Shown here piece after piece: positions 11,346 through 21,544 of a DNA stretch of 64,000 bases. The first letter of the stretch is position 1. Every line of letters starts with the position of its first letter. The position numbers were made by a program, and so were the translations under genes. Source of the stretch: Tuctoria greenei (Eukaryota; Streptophyta; Magnoliopsida; Poales; Poaceae); the NCBI GenBank assembly GCA_036927565.1, contig JAYESD010000004.1, positions 95,794,942 through 95,858,941 of the forward strand, read 5' to 3'. The notes beneath the pieces are model-generated. The model did no database searches. It was not told where the DNA came from and worked only from the letters and a program-made list of their open reading frames with translations.

Positions 11346-12959
11346 TTATTGAATTTGAGGATGTCATCATTAATGAAGTCATTGACCTAAAGGGAGAATT
11401 TTCATTACGGTATACGTTCATCTTCCTTGTTTATGTCCAATGCGGAAGTAATGTATTTGTTTGGACTATCCATGTATAATAAATTTTGATTCGGAAACCC
11501 TTGAAATTGTAGGAACTGTGGTTGACACTAGCATTTGCCATCCAACTGAGTTTGATTTCTACCTCTGCATCCATGCTGGAATCAAGGTACCTATGCGATA
11601 ATTGGTGTTTCTCTCATGATTTTTTATATCAGGCCATAAAAGCCTCAGTGAAATGTAAATTGTTTGTTTTTTTATGGGACAAGCACACCAACTCAGTACC
11701 ATGTCCTTTACCGTGAGAACAATTTCTCTGTTGATGCCTTGTAGATGCTCACCAATTTCATGTGCTACAAGTAAGCTCTATTCTCCATTCACTAACAGTT
11801 CCTATGTTTATTACAGTTGTATACCAATTTGTTCTTGTATTTATTACAGTTGAATTGTAAGATGTCTCAGTCAGAGCATAGAGGCTATGAAGGCTCATCG
11901 TCAATGAAGTCATTGATCGGGAGAATTTTCATTACGGTATACAGGATTAGATGATGATAGTTATGACGTGTGTAATTAGTTACATTGTAATCAGGATGAA
12001 CAGTCTTCGTTGTGTAATTAGTATACTTGATAACCACGATTGACACTTTGGTAATATTTGATTGGCCATTATAATTTAATGTGTGATAATTTTGGCTATA
12101 TATGTGTTCATGAACAGTATGTTGCTAACACTGGTAATACGGTTGCCAAATCCTGACTAGCTCCTAATAATAGTTCCTGTAAACAATCAGTGACGAGCTG
12201 TAGCAGAGAGCGTCTCGGATAACCTATATAAAGGAGACAAGCTTCTATAAAGCCCATCTCACATAAGTTAATGAATCTGTGATGCGCTACATAACAGAGC
12301 ATCTCGGAAAGTCAATATATCTGTGATGTGCTTTGTAAGGCCTGTCACGCTTGTAAGCTGGTGGGCAACGCGCGCCAGCAGCGTCTCCAATGACACCGTA
12401 AAGATCGTCTGTTATGACAAAAAGAAAGGAGATGTGCTTCTTTTGAACATGTCGCGTACCTAGTTCGATTGGCGACACTCCTTGAAGCCCGTCTCTGATG
12501 GCAACGTAATGCGAGACGCGACGACGGAGACACACAGTTTGTTCGTCTCCCTTCTTCATTCGGGCCCGTGTCGTATGAGCCTTTCTTACGTAGTGGGATT
12601 ATGTTATGCAGACACAATGCAATCCCGTGGGAAACAATGCATAGGTATGGTGCATTCATTTTTTTTATTTGAGCAAAAGTATGTATAACGATTCAAACAC
12701 GGTAAGCATTATCTCAATTTCACGATGCTTGAATCAACTTGGTAATGAGAAGTGTTGAATAAGGAATGCCCTTCTCATATCTTGACCAAGGTTGCAGAAT
12801 TCAAGTTTAGCCAAGGAAGCTAGGAATGATGAGTAAAACACTACACAACCCCAACCTTTGTAAACTTGTACCCATGCTAATCGATCTACCCCTTTCTTTG
12901 CTTCAGTCTTTGCTGCACTAGCTGAATCACGGAATTCTTTCTGCGTGAACAATCACTAA
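11346..12959. other. Unassigned DNA with a ~50-bp dispersed direct repeat
   Basis: The segments 11365-11415 and 11895-11942 share AATGAAGTCATTGA, then GGGAGAATTTTCATTACGG followed by TATAC, with a 3-bp deletion in the second. Around 12180-12520, GTCTC/GAGACG words recur in both orientations. On the - strand, 12952-12880 reads TQKEFRDSASAAKTEAKKG, which resembles real protein sequence but has no partner exon I can identify; it may be a chance ORF or a captured gene scrap. Nothing else is supportable. Confidence 0.35.
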
Positions 12960-15376
12960 CTAAATCACCATCGACAATATAACATCACTAAGCAGGTGGT
13001 CGAGGCTGCTAGAGCAGTTCTTAATGGTGCTTCGCTTAATCTTCACTTCAATCATGTAGTGGTGCTTGAGGTGTTCCTTGATAGCAATAAGGGAGTTGAA
13101 GTTGCACTACCTCTCTGATGAGTCAGCCTTGTGCTTGGAGTTGCATTCTCTTGAAAATGAAATCCCACTTGATCACTTTGTTACTTGAGTGCGCTCCTTC
13201 CCCCTTAAAGTTTCAATGTAGTAGCTCCAAAAATCACTCCATACCAAACTAACTAGCATCTCAACCATGTTTTCAACCTCATGTTCCAAAAAGGATGTAT
13301 CACATCGTCGCTAGTTGATTTCTACTACATTTAAACTTACCCGATCGATTTACTGTCCAGAATCGACCAGTCTATACTAATTCCAAATTTTCATCATGAT
13401 AATAGCACTTTCATAACTTGCAAGGAATATCAAATTTAAATTTAACTTCCCTATCTTTCGAACGAGTACTCATTTAACCCTGTATCAATTTTGTTCAAGA
13501 GATACGGAGTTTCAAAACTACAGCAATTCTGGAGCATTGCTGTGCAGCATATCTTTAGTGTGCATGTACTTTGATCCAACTTTTCCAAGTGTTTCTGAAC
13601 ATGACTTGATCATTCCCAGAATTACCAAGTTTTAGTACTCATCATTAGATTTCTTTAGGTGTATCACATGACCCGTACTGTTTTTATGCAGAGGGCAATG
13701 AGCAAATAACAGAAAGGTACAGAACCATATCCCAGATTTGTGTTCCTATAGCAGTTTCTGTTCTTCTGACGATTTCACATATTTAACTTGGGAATCTGCC
13801 CTGGTAGTGAAAATAAAAGTTGTAGAGGACTTAAATATATTTCTAACCATTATTTACCTGCCCTCATATCTGTTCTTAATCATGATATGTCATTTAAAAT
13901 TTGACAGTTTTCTGAAAATTTTTGACAGAACCTCCTTTGTTTATGGCTGATTTGTCCACAACTTTTTATACAGATATATTCAAAATTTAACAGGAATTCA
14001 AATTATAACATTGTTATACATCTCATAAGGTTTCTGGGAATGTATCATATGAAGTTATTTGAATTTTTCTACAAAGAGTTATGGTCGAATTTGTGAAGGT
14101 CCTGAAACTGGTTCAGTCTCTGTCCAGATTTGGCAGAGTTTGGAGATTTGAAATTATGAATAGGTTGGAGAGAGATTCTACTCTAGCGTTGAACACAGAA
14201 GTTTGGGAGGACTTCCTAAACTTTCCATCCATATAAAATATACCTCCATTAGATGATTCTACTGGATGTTATAGTAATGATAGTGAACAGTCCAGAAACA
14301 GTTTCGTTTCTGTACAGTTTTGACAGGTTTTGGAAATTTTAAATTTTAATTAAGTTATATGGAATTCTTCAGTGGTAATGAACAGAAAATATTTATATGA
14401 CTCTTAGATATTTACAACCATATATGGCACGACTCCATTAGATAATTATATTAGGAGATATTCCTTTTCAAAGTTGGGCTATTGTTCTGTCAGAATAGCA
14501 TAGGAAAGACTGGAGGTCACAGTTTGGGTTCAAACTTCATTTTCATCATTTTAAAGTGGAAATCTGTATTTAGAGCTTAACATGAAGCTTGTGTTGCGAG
14601 CTACACCTCCATCACAGATTTTAACCGTCGATGTGCCGATGTAACCCGAATGCAATGTCGGTACTACGTCCTCACCAAAGAAAATTTAAGCCGGTATTTC
14701 GGCATACGTCTCGAAGGTGGCCCTAATGATGTTTACTCACAAACGTTTTCTACTCGAGCTACAAATAACATGGTTAGTGTACCAGCAACTACATATAAAT
14801 TACTGATCAATCATATGGTGCCGTACGGTACAGCCCGCATGGATGATCATTTCACAATAATATATATGAAAGTAAAAACATTTGTACCGTATCATTCTAT
14901 ACGGGCCGCCCCGAGATAAGCCACGTCTCGAGGTACATGACCGGGTTTTCTACCACCCGATGGGGTCCCACGTCTTTCCGTAATGCTGCACCAATAGGAG
15001 GCACATCGGATTATGTCCCACCCGACGGGGGCTCCCACTAATTTTGAAGCACACTAGGGTACCGCGTGTCATATGTTCTCACAAACATGGAGAGTTTCAG
15101 AGACTCTTATTGACTTTTTGTGCTAAGCCATGAAAACAATCACATACTACCTCTCGCATTGTGAGCTTACCGAGCTGATTCGCTTGCAGTGGCGTACCTT
15201 ACCTCTTACCTGACGTTATAGCATAGTCACTGAATATAATAACACATATGTTAGCTTTGCTACCTTAAGTAACTAATACTACAATAGACCTTATATGGGC
15301 ATACTTACTAATCTCACTCGACTACTTCATAGTTTTCAAAAATAGGCGCTTTTCAAGCATGCTATTCCCAATACCT
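12960..15376. other. Unassigned AT-rich DNA, probably untranslated part of an old retroelement
   Basis: No coding sequence. About 14104-14280 and 14285-14480 are degenerate tandem copies of one unit (shared features: TCTGTMCAG...GGCAGRGTTTTGGARATTT, CTCCATTAGATRATTMTA). If the primer-site-like word at 15377-15387 is real, this stretch is the untranslated leader of a - strand element whose LTR lies to the right, but no gag or pol follows before T1 at 10352. Confidence 0.35.
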
Positions 15377-15387
15377 CTCTGATACCA
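15377..15387 (-). other. Probable tRNA-iMet primer-binding site (minus strand) of an older element
   Basis: On the - strand this reads TGGTATCAGAG, matching the first eleven bases of the usual iMet primer site. It sits next to the repeat unit starting at 15391, which would then be the end of that element's 5' LTR. With no coding region attached, this is only moderately supported. Confidence 0.45.
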
Positions 15388-15390
15388 TCC

Positions 15391-15457
15391 GTGGGGACCG
15401 GGGTCCACACATTCCAAGAATCGCATTGGGTCGTGCCGTGCGATGCGTGTGGGGACC
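15391..15457. repeat. ~57-bp tandem duplication split by the Tat1 insertion (left part)
   Basis: Unit 1 (15391-15448) runs from GTGGGGACCGG to CGTGCGATGC. Unit 2 starts again at 15449 with GTGGGGACC and resumes at 28389, on the far side of Tat1, ending near 28435 with the same CGTGCGATGCG. The two units differ by a few substitutions and a 2-bp indel. Tat1 therefore landed nine bases into the second unit of an existing tandem duplication. Bases 15453-15457 (GGACC) are the left target-site duplication. Confidence 0.75.
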
Positions 15458-16297
15458 TATCGACTGTTGGAGTCGGCAGATCTCCTGACACTGCTAAAGT
15501 GTTGAAGGAGTTTGTGGTTCGGTGTGGGCGCGCGGAGACTCAAGAAGGTGAATTGCGATTTAACACTGGAGACACAAGGATCTACGTGGTTCGGGCCGCC
15601 TGAGCGTAATACCCTACTCCACGGGTGTGTTGGTGTTGTATTAGCTCGTCACGTATGATTGCTTGACAATGTCTGTGAACGTCTGTCCCCCGCGTGTATC
15701 ATCGGCCTGTCCTTTTATAGTACAAGGAAAGACCGTTACAAGCTAGCCTGGCCCGACATGTGGCCCCGGCGGTTACTAGTATTGATACACGATTAATTGC
15801 TGTTAATGATTCTGTAACCGGCTCCGACAGTGCCGTTACTAGTGTTAAGATCGTCCGTTTAAGCGTCATTAATATGGCATTAATGACATTTAATCGGGTC
15901 TTGAAGTCCTTGGCTCTCCTTTGAAGATCCGGAGCCGTTACAAGGTCTTCCGGAGGTTAGAGGCTGCCAGCTCCGACGTTTGGACACGTGGCAGCTCCGG
16001 AGCTTGCTGTGGGAAGCAGGTAGCTCTGGGGCTATCTGACACGTGTCAGGTCCGGAGCTTCTCTCGGTCAGGGGTTAAGTCCGGAGGTGCCATTTCGGTA
16101 CCTGGCCCGGAGTTTCCCCCTTGTGGGCGGTAGCTCCGGTTTGGCAGTACACGTGGCGACCTAGGGATAACCATGTTGGAGAAGCAGGTCCGGTCATGTC
16201 TGACAAGTGGGCCTCCGAGGGTCTTCAATCCAAGTAGACGGCCTTCCCTCGAGATCTTTGTAACCTCCGGGGGTGTACGGTTTTTAAGGTACCGACA
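15458..16297 (-). repeat. 3' LTR of Tat1 (left copy)
   Basis: It matches 27543-28383 except for ~24 substitutions and a 1-bp indel. On the - strand it starts TGTCGGTACC; its last bases are GTCGATA, where the other copy has the canonical GTCGACA. It carries many CTCCGGAG/AGCTCCGGAGCT palindrome-like words (about 15930-16140). A TATA box, TATAAAAG on the - strand, lies at 15712-15719. Confidence 0.93.
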
Positions 16298-16309
16298 GTG
16301 GCCCCCTGG
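16298..16309 (-). other. Polypurine tract of Tat1
   Basis: On the - strand the bases just before the 3' LTR read CCAGGGGGCCAC, a purine-rich tract next to LTR start TGTCGG. Tat2 has a similar GAGGGCCAC at 46632-46640. Confidence 0.65.
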
Positions 16310-16481
16310 ACCTACCTCTGAGGAAGGTCACTGGGGTGAAGTCATTCCGTCGGAGGTGGGTCCATCCTTGCGACTCTTGAACTGGGTCTTCAAGGGTCTT
16401 CAGAGGTGCCGTTGGCAGGGTTTTACGGTTAGATCCCGCCGCGTGGCGTACCTCAGGCGGCAGATGAAATCTTTGACGTAC

Positions 16482-16560
16482 GGATCTCACGCAATTGAAG
16501 GTCGCCGGTTCCCGATATGAAAATCGTATCGGTTCCGCGCACCCTATCAGGCCGCCGCCT
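16482..16560. promoter_or_regulatory. Conserved non-coding block upstream of the antisense gene (Tat1)
   Basis: From GGATCTCACGCAATTGAAG through GGTCGCCGGTTCCC and TATCGGTTCC to CAGGCC, this block is almost identical to 46816-46894 of Tat2, although the rest of the spacer between LTR and antisense ORF has diverged strongly. A second conserved patch (GCGGTTTCCATCCAAGC ... CTTACTTAAGAAGGAAAG) lies at about 16688-16732 and 47024-47068. Its position 270-350 bp upstream of the antisense start suggests promoter or leader function. That role is inferred from conservation only. Confidence 0.45.
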
Positions 16561-16829
16561 TTGGGTTTCCCGCCTCGTGATGACAACCGTTCGCCTGGGT
16601 AAGAGCCTCGACTTGATCGTCGGGGTGGTCCCGGGCCCTCTTGTCATCGGCTGGGTTGAATTCTTGAGTAGTATCTTTGACTTCCCTGCGGTTTCCATCC
16701 AAGCATTGCGAGGGCTTACTTAAGAAGGAAAGCGCGCACTATCGGGAGTTCTTTACGCCTCTCATCTGATCTTGCGCTCAAACTCCCGACTCGTACTTTG
16801 CTCCTCTTCTCTTGCCTAGCTGTGCCGTG

Positions 16830-18269
16830 ATGGAGTTGGGTCTGTGTGAGAGTCGCCTGAAAACCGACAACGATTTGAAGAAGGTCCGGGCCCTCATGGG
16901 GTGGTCCTCGGACTTCTTCAACCGCTTGGTCCGTGCCGGCGGGGAGCTCCCCTTTGAGAAGGAGCGCGCTGGAGAGATGGTGTACTTTTCTTCGCATGCC
17001 ATGGTGAGGTTGATCCCACCTTTTTCTTCTTTCTTCTTGATGCTGCTAGACTTCTATGGTCTGCAGCTATACCACCTTGGCCCTCACTCCATTCTCCTCG
17101 TGTCCATCTTTGTCCATTTCTGCGAGATGTGGGTGGGCATCCCCCCCTGCGTCGAGCTCTTCCGAACCTTCTTCACCGTTCACACCACCGGTCGGAGCAA
17201 TGAGTACCTTGGCTTCTACTACTTCGTGAAGCGCAAGAAGTGCCCATTCAAGTACCTCCGGTCATTCCCTTCTGAGAAGTGGGATGACTGGAAGAAAGAT
17301 TGGATAGTCGTCAGGGTGGAGGAGCATGAGCGGTTGGAGCTGCCAGACGGTCTGCCCGGCATTGACACGTCGATATGGAGTGAAGTTCCGGTGCTGGCGG
17401 AAGCTTTCGACCCTGCCCTGACCAGGATCCGCCGATGCGTGGAGGGAGGATTGACTCCCCAGGCAGTGTTCTGCAACTTCCTGACCAACAGGTGGGCGCC
17501 GCTGAAGAGGAGGGAGAAGCTCGCCTGGGCTCTCAACAGCGTGATGGACGAGGACCGGGTTGAAGTCCAACATGGTGGGGAAGACCTTGGAGTTTCACCT
17601 CAAGAAATTCCAGCACAACATCGACGTCGACAGTGATGACTTGACTCCTCCGTCGGCCTTTCTCCCCCTGAACATGGAAGTGGAGTTCAGCAGGGAGCTC
17701 CGGCGGACGATGCCCGCGCTTGACGACCTTGGTGTCGTCGAGAGAAGACCAACCACCCGGGTGGCAATCCCCGGGGTGCCCGAAGACGGCTCGGCCCCTG
17801 CTCCACAACCGAGGGTCGAGGTCATCGGCAAGGGCAAGGAGCTGGCGGAGGAGCCGGAGAGTCGGAAGAGGAAGCTACGACATGCCGACGGAAGGTCCGT
17901 CAGGCCCGCTACTTCCGCCTCGGTTCCTTCTCCCCAGAGGGGGAGATCTTCTGCCGCCATGGCGACTGTCCCCGTAGTGGGGTCCTCTCGGAACGATACT
18001 GTTCCTGCAGTGGGATCCTCCCGGATCGCGTCTGTCCCCGTGGTGGAGCTCTCCTGGGGTGCTAGCTCCGGGTGCACGACTCCGGCACCTGGGGCGGTGG
18101 GAGCCTCCAGGTCCAGGGGTTCCTCCCGATCAAGGAGAGCCTCAACCCGGGAAACGCCCGTGGCTGCGACAAGTTCTGGGGGGCCTCCCGGAGCTCCTAC
18201 GCCGACCATGGCCAGCCCGGAACGTCCGGGAAAAAGGTTCCGCGCAAGCTGGTGCGAAAGCCTTCCAAG
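16830..18269 (+). pseudogene. Antisense gene of Tat1, exon 1 (putative gypsy type transposon domain)
   Basis: I chose ATG 16830 (MELGL...) because Tat2 has the same start at 47169. Residues ~1-190 carry the plant domain catalogued as 'putative gypsy type transposon' (Pfam Transposase_28): hydrophobic PFSSFFLMLLDFYGLQLYHL, then HFCEMWVGIPPCVELFRTFF and LGFYYFVKRK...SEKWDDWKKDW. No biochemical role is established for the family. The frame shifts near 17550: alignment with Tat2 indicates about 11 bases lost there, after which coding continues in the next frame (EFHLKKFQ, then PPSAFLPLNMEVEFSRELRRTMPALDDLGVVERR). The 3' part is Ser/Pro/Gly-rich and low in complexity. The exon ends at a GT donor (AAG|GTAATT). 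It is transcribed, if at all, opposite to gag-pol. Confidence 0.8.
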
Positions 18270-18347
18270 GTAATTTTTGATCTTTACCTTGGTTAACTTT
18301 TTAATTGTAGCGATTGTTTGTTAATTTTCTTTATCCATCCTCTGCAG
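18270..18347 (+). other. Spliceosomal intron in the Tat1 antisense gene (78 nt)
   Basis: Donor CCAAG|GTAATTTTT and acceptor TCCATCCTCTGCAG|CG flank a T-rich 78-nt segment. Read through, the frame hits TAA at 18271-18273; spliced, codon AG|C joins the two long frames exactly. Tat2 has an intron of the same length at the same place (48563-48640). Confidence 0.82.
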
Positions 18348-20280
18348 CGTCCCCAAGAAGGGGAGTGAAGCTCCACCCTCGACCACGATGTCTGAGGCCG
18401 TGGGAGCTTCTGCTCCTGTCCCAGTGCCGCCCCAGGTGGTGGCTGAGGCTGCGACAGCTCCGGCGCCGGCTGTCGTGGTCATGAACCTCGACTCGTCCCC
18501 AGAATTTCCCGTGGTAGCGCCGGACCACGGGAGTGAAGACACGCCAGCGGCACTTGTCTCGGAGGTTGAAGCTCCGGGTCCTGGTGCTGCAGTAGTGGAA
18601 GCTCCGGCTGTAGAGCCGGAAGAAGTAGTAGTCCCGGCCTCGGAGCCGGAACTTGTCGAAGCCCCAGCGATTGAGCCGGAGGTGACTGAAGCTCCGGCAT
18701 GCAAACCGGAAGTCGAGGTAGTTCCGGCAGTTGAGCCGGTTACCTCCGAAGTACTGGTCGCTGAGCCGGTTATTGTTGGAGCACCGGTCATAGAGCTGGC
18801 GGTTGAAGAGGCGAGGGAGCTCGAGCCTCCCTCAGAAGAGGTGTACCAGTCGGAGCCTGTAGCAGCTCCTGTTCTGGAGGCGACGACGTTGATGGTACCT
18901 GCGGCCGAGCCAGAGTGCCCAAGCGAAGTCGCTGGCCCCCTGCCCGAGGGGGCGAATGAAGACTTGGCGGCGGGGCCTTCTTCGATGGCGACTGAGGCCA
19001 TCCCGAAGGACGGCCCTAGTGCCTTGGAAGCTCAGGGTTCCGCTCTCGTAGAGTGGGACCCAATTTTTGTATGTGAAGACCCGCTGGAACCAGCGGAGGA
19101 GACCCCAGCAGGTCCGGAGCCCATCCCGCTGTCGATGTCTATCGACAATGCCTGCTCCAGTCTACGTCAGGTCCAACTGGCCTTCTTCCACGACAGCAAG
19201 GCTCTTGAAGAGGAGCGCCAAACCCTTGGGCGGTGGCGTAATCGGCTCCACTTCGAGACTAAGCTGGCGCAGTCGAGGCTAGCGGACGACAAGGAGTGGA
19301 TCAAGCTGGAGAAGATCCGCCTGGAGTACTGGGGCAAGCTGCTGGGTGACAGGGAGAGCATGACTCATGCCCTCGACGCTCAATCTCGGGAGATCCACGA
19401 TCAGGCCAAGGCTGCCAACGACGCGGCCAATGCTCGGTACGAACAGCTTGAGGCCATCAACGCCGCACTCATCAAGCACCGAGAGGCACTCGAAGGGAGG
19501 GAGAGACGGCTCGAGGACGAAGAGCAAAAACTCCTGGAGCTGCGGGATGACGTCCTGAGGGGGGAAGAGGAGCTCGCCGAGAAAGTAGCTCTGGCTGACA
19601 AGGGCCTCGAGGAGCGCACTAAGAAGTTGGAAGAGCGCTACCTCGAGGAAGAGGAGAAGACCTGGGTGCGGGGGCAGGAACTCTACGAATACGAGTGTGC
19701 CCTTGTTGCCCAGGAGAAAAAAGTGGAGGCTAGGGAGAAGGACCTGGTCGATCGTCGGAACAAGATCCACCTCCTGGAGGAGGAGCTCGGAAGACTTGAG
19801 AGGCGGGTTGCTGCAAAGATTCAGCAAAACGCCAAAGAAGTTGAGCGCCTCGCCCGTGAGAATTCCGAACTGACGGCGGCCAAGAGATCCCTAGAAGAGG
19901 TGAAGAGCCTGAGGACGGCGGACTGCCTGCAGATTTGGGAGTTCCTGGGCAAGGCCAATGATGCGCTGACGCCGATGGGTTTCAGCCCCGCGCGCCCGGA
20001 TGATCCGGAGCCGAAGCCGGACCTTGCGCTGCAGGCGTTGAGCGCAGCAGGTAGCAAGCTCTCCAAGGTGGGCGACGTCATTGCGGACCAACTGGAGATC
20101 GAGGGGCAATCCCTGGCGAGGAACGTCACAGAATATGTGCTGACGTGCTACACCAGCCGGAACCCTCATTTTCCTCTAGACCCGGTGCTTGAAGGCCCCG
20201 TCGAAGGAGAAGGCGAAGCTACCCGAGCCAGCGTGTCAGAGGTCGCCCAGAAGGTCGCCGAGTTCTTCCATAGGGTCTAG
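18348..20280 (+). CDS. Antisense gene of Tat1, exon 2 (Pro/Ala/Glu repeats and long coiled coil)
   Basis: The frame is open from the acceptor to TAG 20278. The first ~200 residues are built of degenerate VEAPAVEPE/VVPASEPE-type repeats, encoded by GCTCCGGC...GAGCCGGA words. Then comes a linker (LVEWDPIFVCEDPLEPAEE) and, from about 19140 to 19900, a strongly charged heptad-like coiled coil (LEERTKKLEERYLEEEEKTW and similar). The C-terminus (EFLGKANDALTPMGFSPARPD ... ASVSEVAQKVAEFFHRV) is globular-looking. Such proteins are annotated widely in grass genomes as retrotransposon or 'putative gypsy type transposon' proteins without known function. A nucleic-acid-packaging or structural role would fit a coiled coil, but that is a guess. 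Confidence 0.75.
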
Positions 20281-21544
20281 GACCATCTCTTTAGCTCTCA
20301 CTTGTATTTTCTCTTCTTCTTCCTCAATTTTGTAATCCCTTGTCTCCAGATGTAATCTCCTGTCTCCAGATGAATGAAATCCCCAAATTTTTGCGAATTT
20401 CATTTTTTGTCTTCAACATCTTTAACTTCACTTGGCCCCCTGGTAGATGTACACAATTTGATTGTGAACATGTACCAAAAGGATATTGAGTTTTGTTGAA
20501 GACGAATTTGCTCCGAACTTGTAGAATTTAGGTCTGAAGTCTTTGATAGTGAAGGTCCCTTGAAGTTGTCGGAGCTTAGAAGCTCCGGCATTGTCCATCG
20601 CTGGAGCTTGGTAGCTCCGGCAATAGCCTCTATCAACACGTAGAGCGTCGATAGTTAGTCCTCTGAGGTGTCGGAGCTTAGTAGCTCTGGCAGTGACCTT
20701 TGCTAACACTTGGTTTGTTGGCAACAGACTCCATTTACGGGGTCTTCTCACCATCTTTTACTCTGCGTCAACGGTTGACCCCCTTGGGGGAGTCGGAGCT
20801 TGGTTAGCTACGGCTTTTCTCCATCAACGTAGAGTTTATTTTTCCTGCACCCTTAAGCCAAGAAAAATAGTAAAATTCGTTCCTTGTCTATAATTTCGTT
20901 GCGGCTTACGATTCTCAAGAAAATTTTAAGTTGAACGTGATTTTAAATACAACCGGATGCATTGTCTTTTCTCTTAGATCCAATTGTCCATGGACCCGCC
21001 TTACTTCGGCCTGCCGGGGTGTAGGTAGAGTGGCGTACTTAGGGTTCTTGACCAGGCTAAGTCGATAGCGCACTCCAGCCCTAGATTGGCTTGGCGACTT
21101 TCAGGCGAGTTGGCCATAAACGATATTTAAATCCAAAAGATCTGACAATACAACTCGAATCGTATATAAACCGGTCGAACTAAAAATTTCTTAAGAATTG
21201 CACGTCTCTGTTATAGACAAGAAAGAGAAAAATAAAAATGTTGAGCCTGCACAAAATGAATGCACGCGGAGTCTATTTCACATGAAGATGTCTTTCATTA
21301 TAGGTCCGGGGTATAGGGGAAACAAGTACACTCTTAGGGTACGGGACCAGGCTAAGTGTGTTTGGTTTCTCATTTGACCCAGGGTAGTTAGCCACACTTT
21401 TAGTCCGGAGACTGTGACAAGTGTTGCATGAGCTTTGCGGACCTTTCGGGAAAGGTCCGGCTGCTCTCCCGGAGGAACTACCCGACTCTGTACAATGACT
21501 CTATAACATACATCTCAAGTTACTCAAGACTCACCTCCGTGGTA
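20281..21544. repeat. Spacer between convergent genes of Tat1, with four related hairpins
   Basis: No ORF is supportable. Four short inverted repeats of the form CGGAGCTTagtAGCTCCGGC occur at 20570-20587, 20603-20618, 20672-20690 and 20794-20814 (the later ones with one or two mismatches). They lie between the ends of the antisense gene (20280) and of pol (21545, opposite strand). AATGAA-rich sequence at 20370-20400 could serve 3'-end formation for the antisense transcript. The rest (20900-21420) shows nothing I recognise apart from CAGGCTAAGT repeated near 21053 and 21350. Confidence 0.55.

Noticed and set aside
15391..15603. 70-codon ORF repeated at 27476-27688
   Set aside because: Both copies lie in the Tat1 LTR ends; repetition is due to the LTRs.
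16482..16560. A tRNA gene or Pol III promoter (GGTTCCC word)
   Set aside because: No cloverleaf can be drawn and no matching A box at a suitable distance; treated as a conserved block of unknown role.
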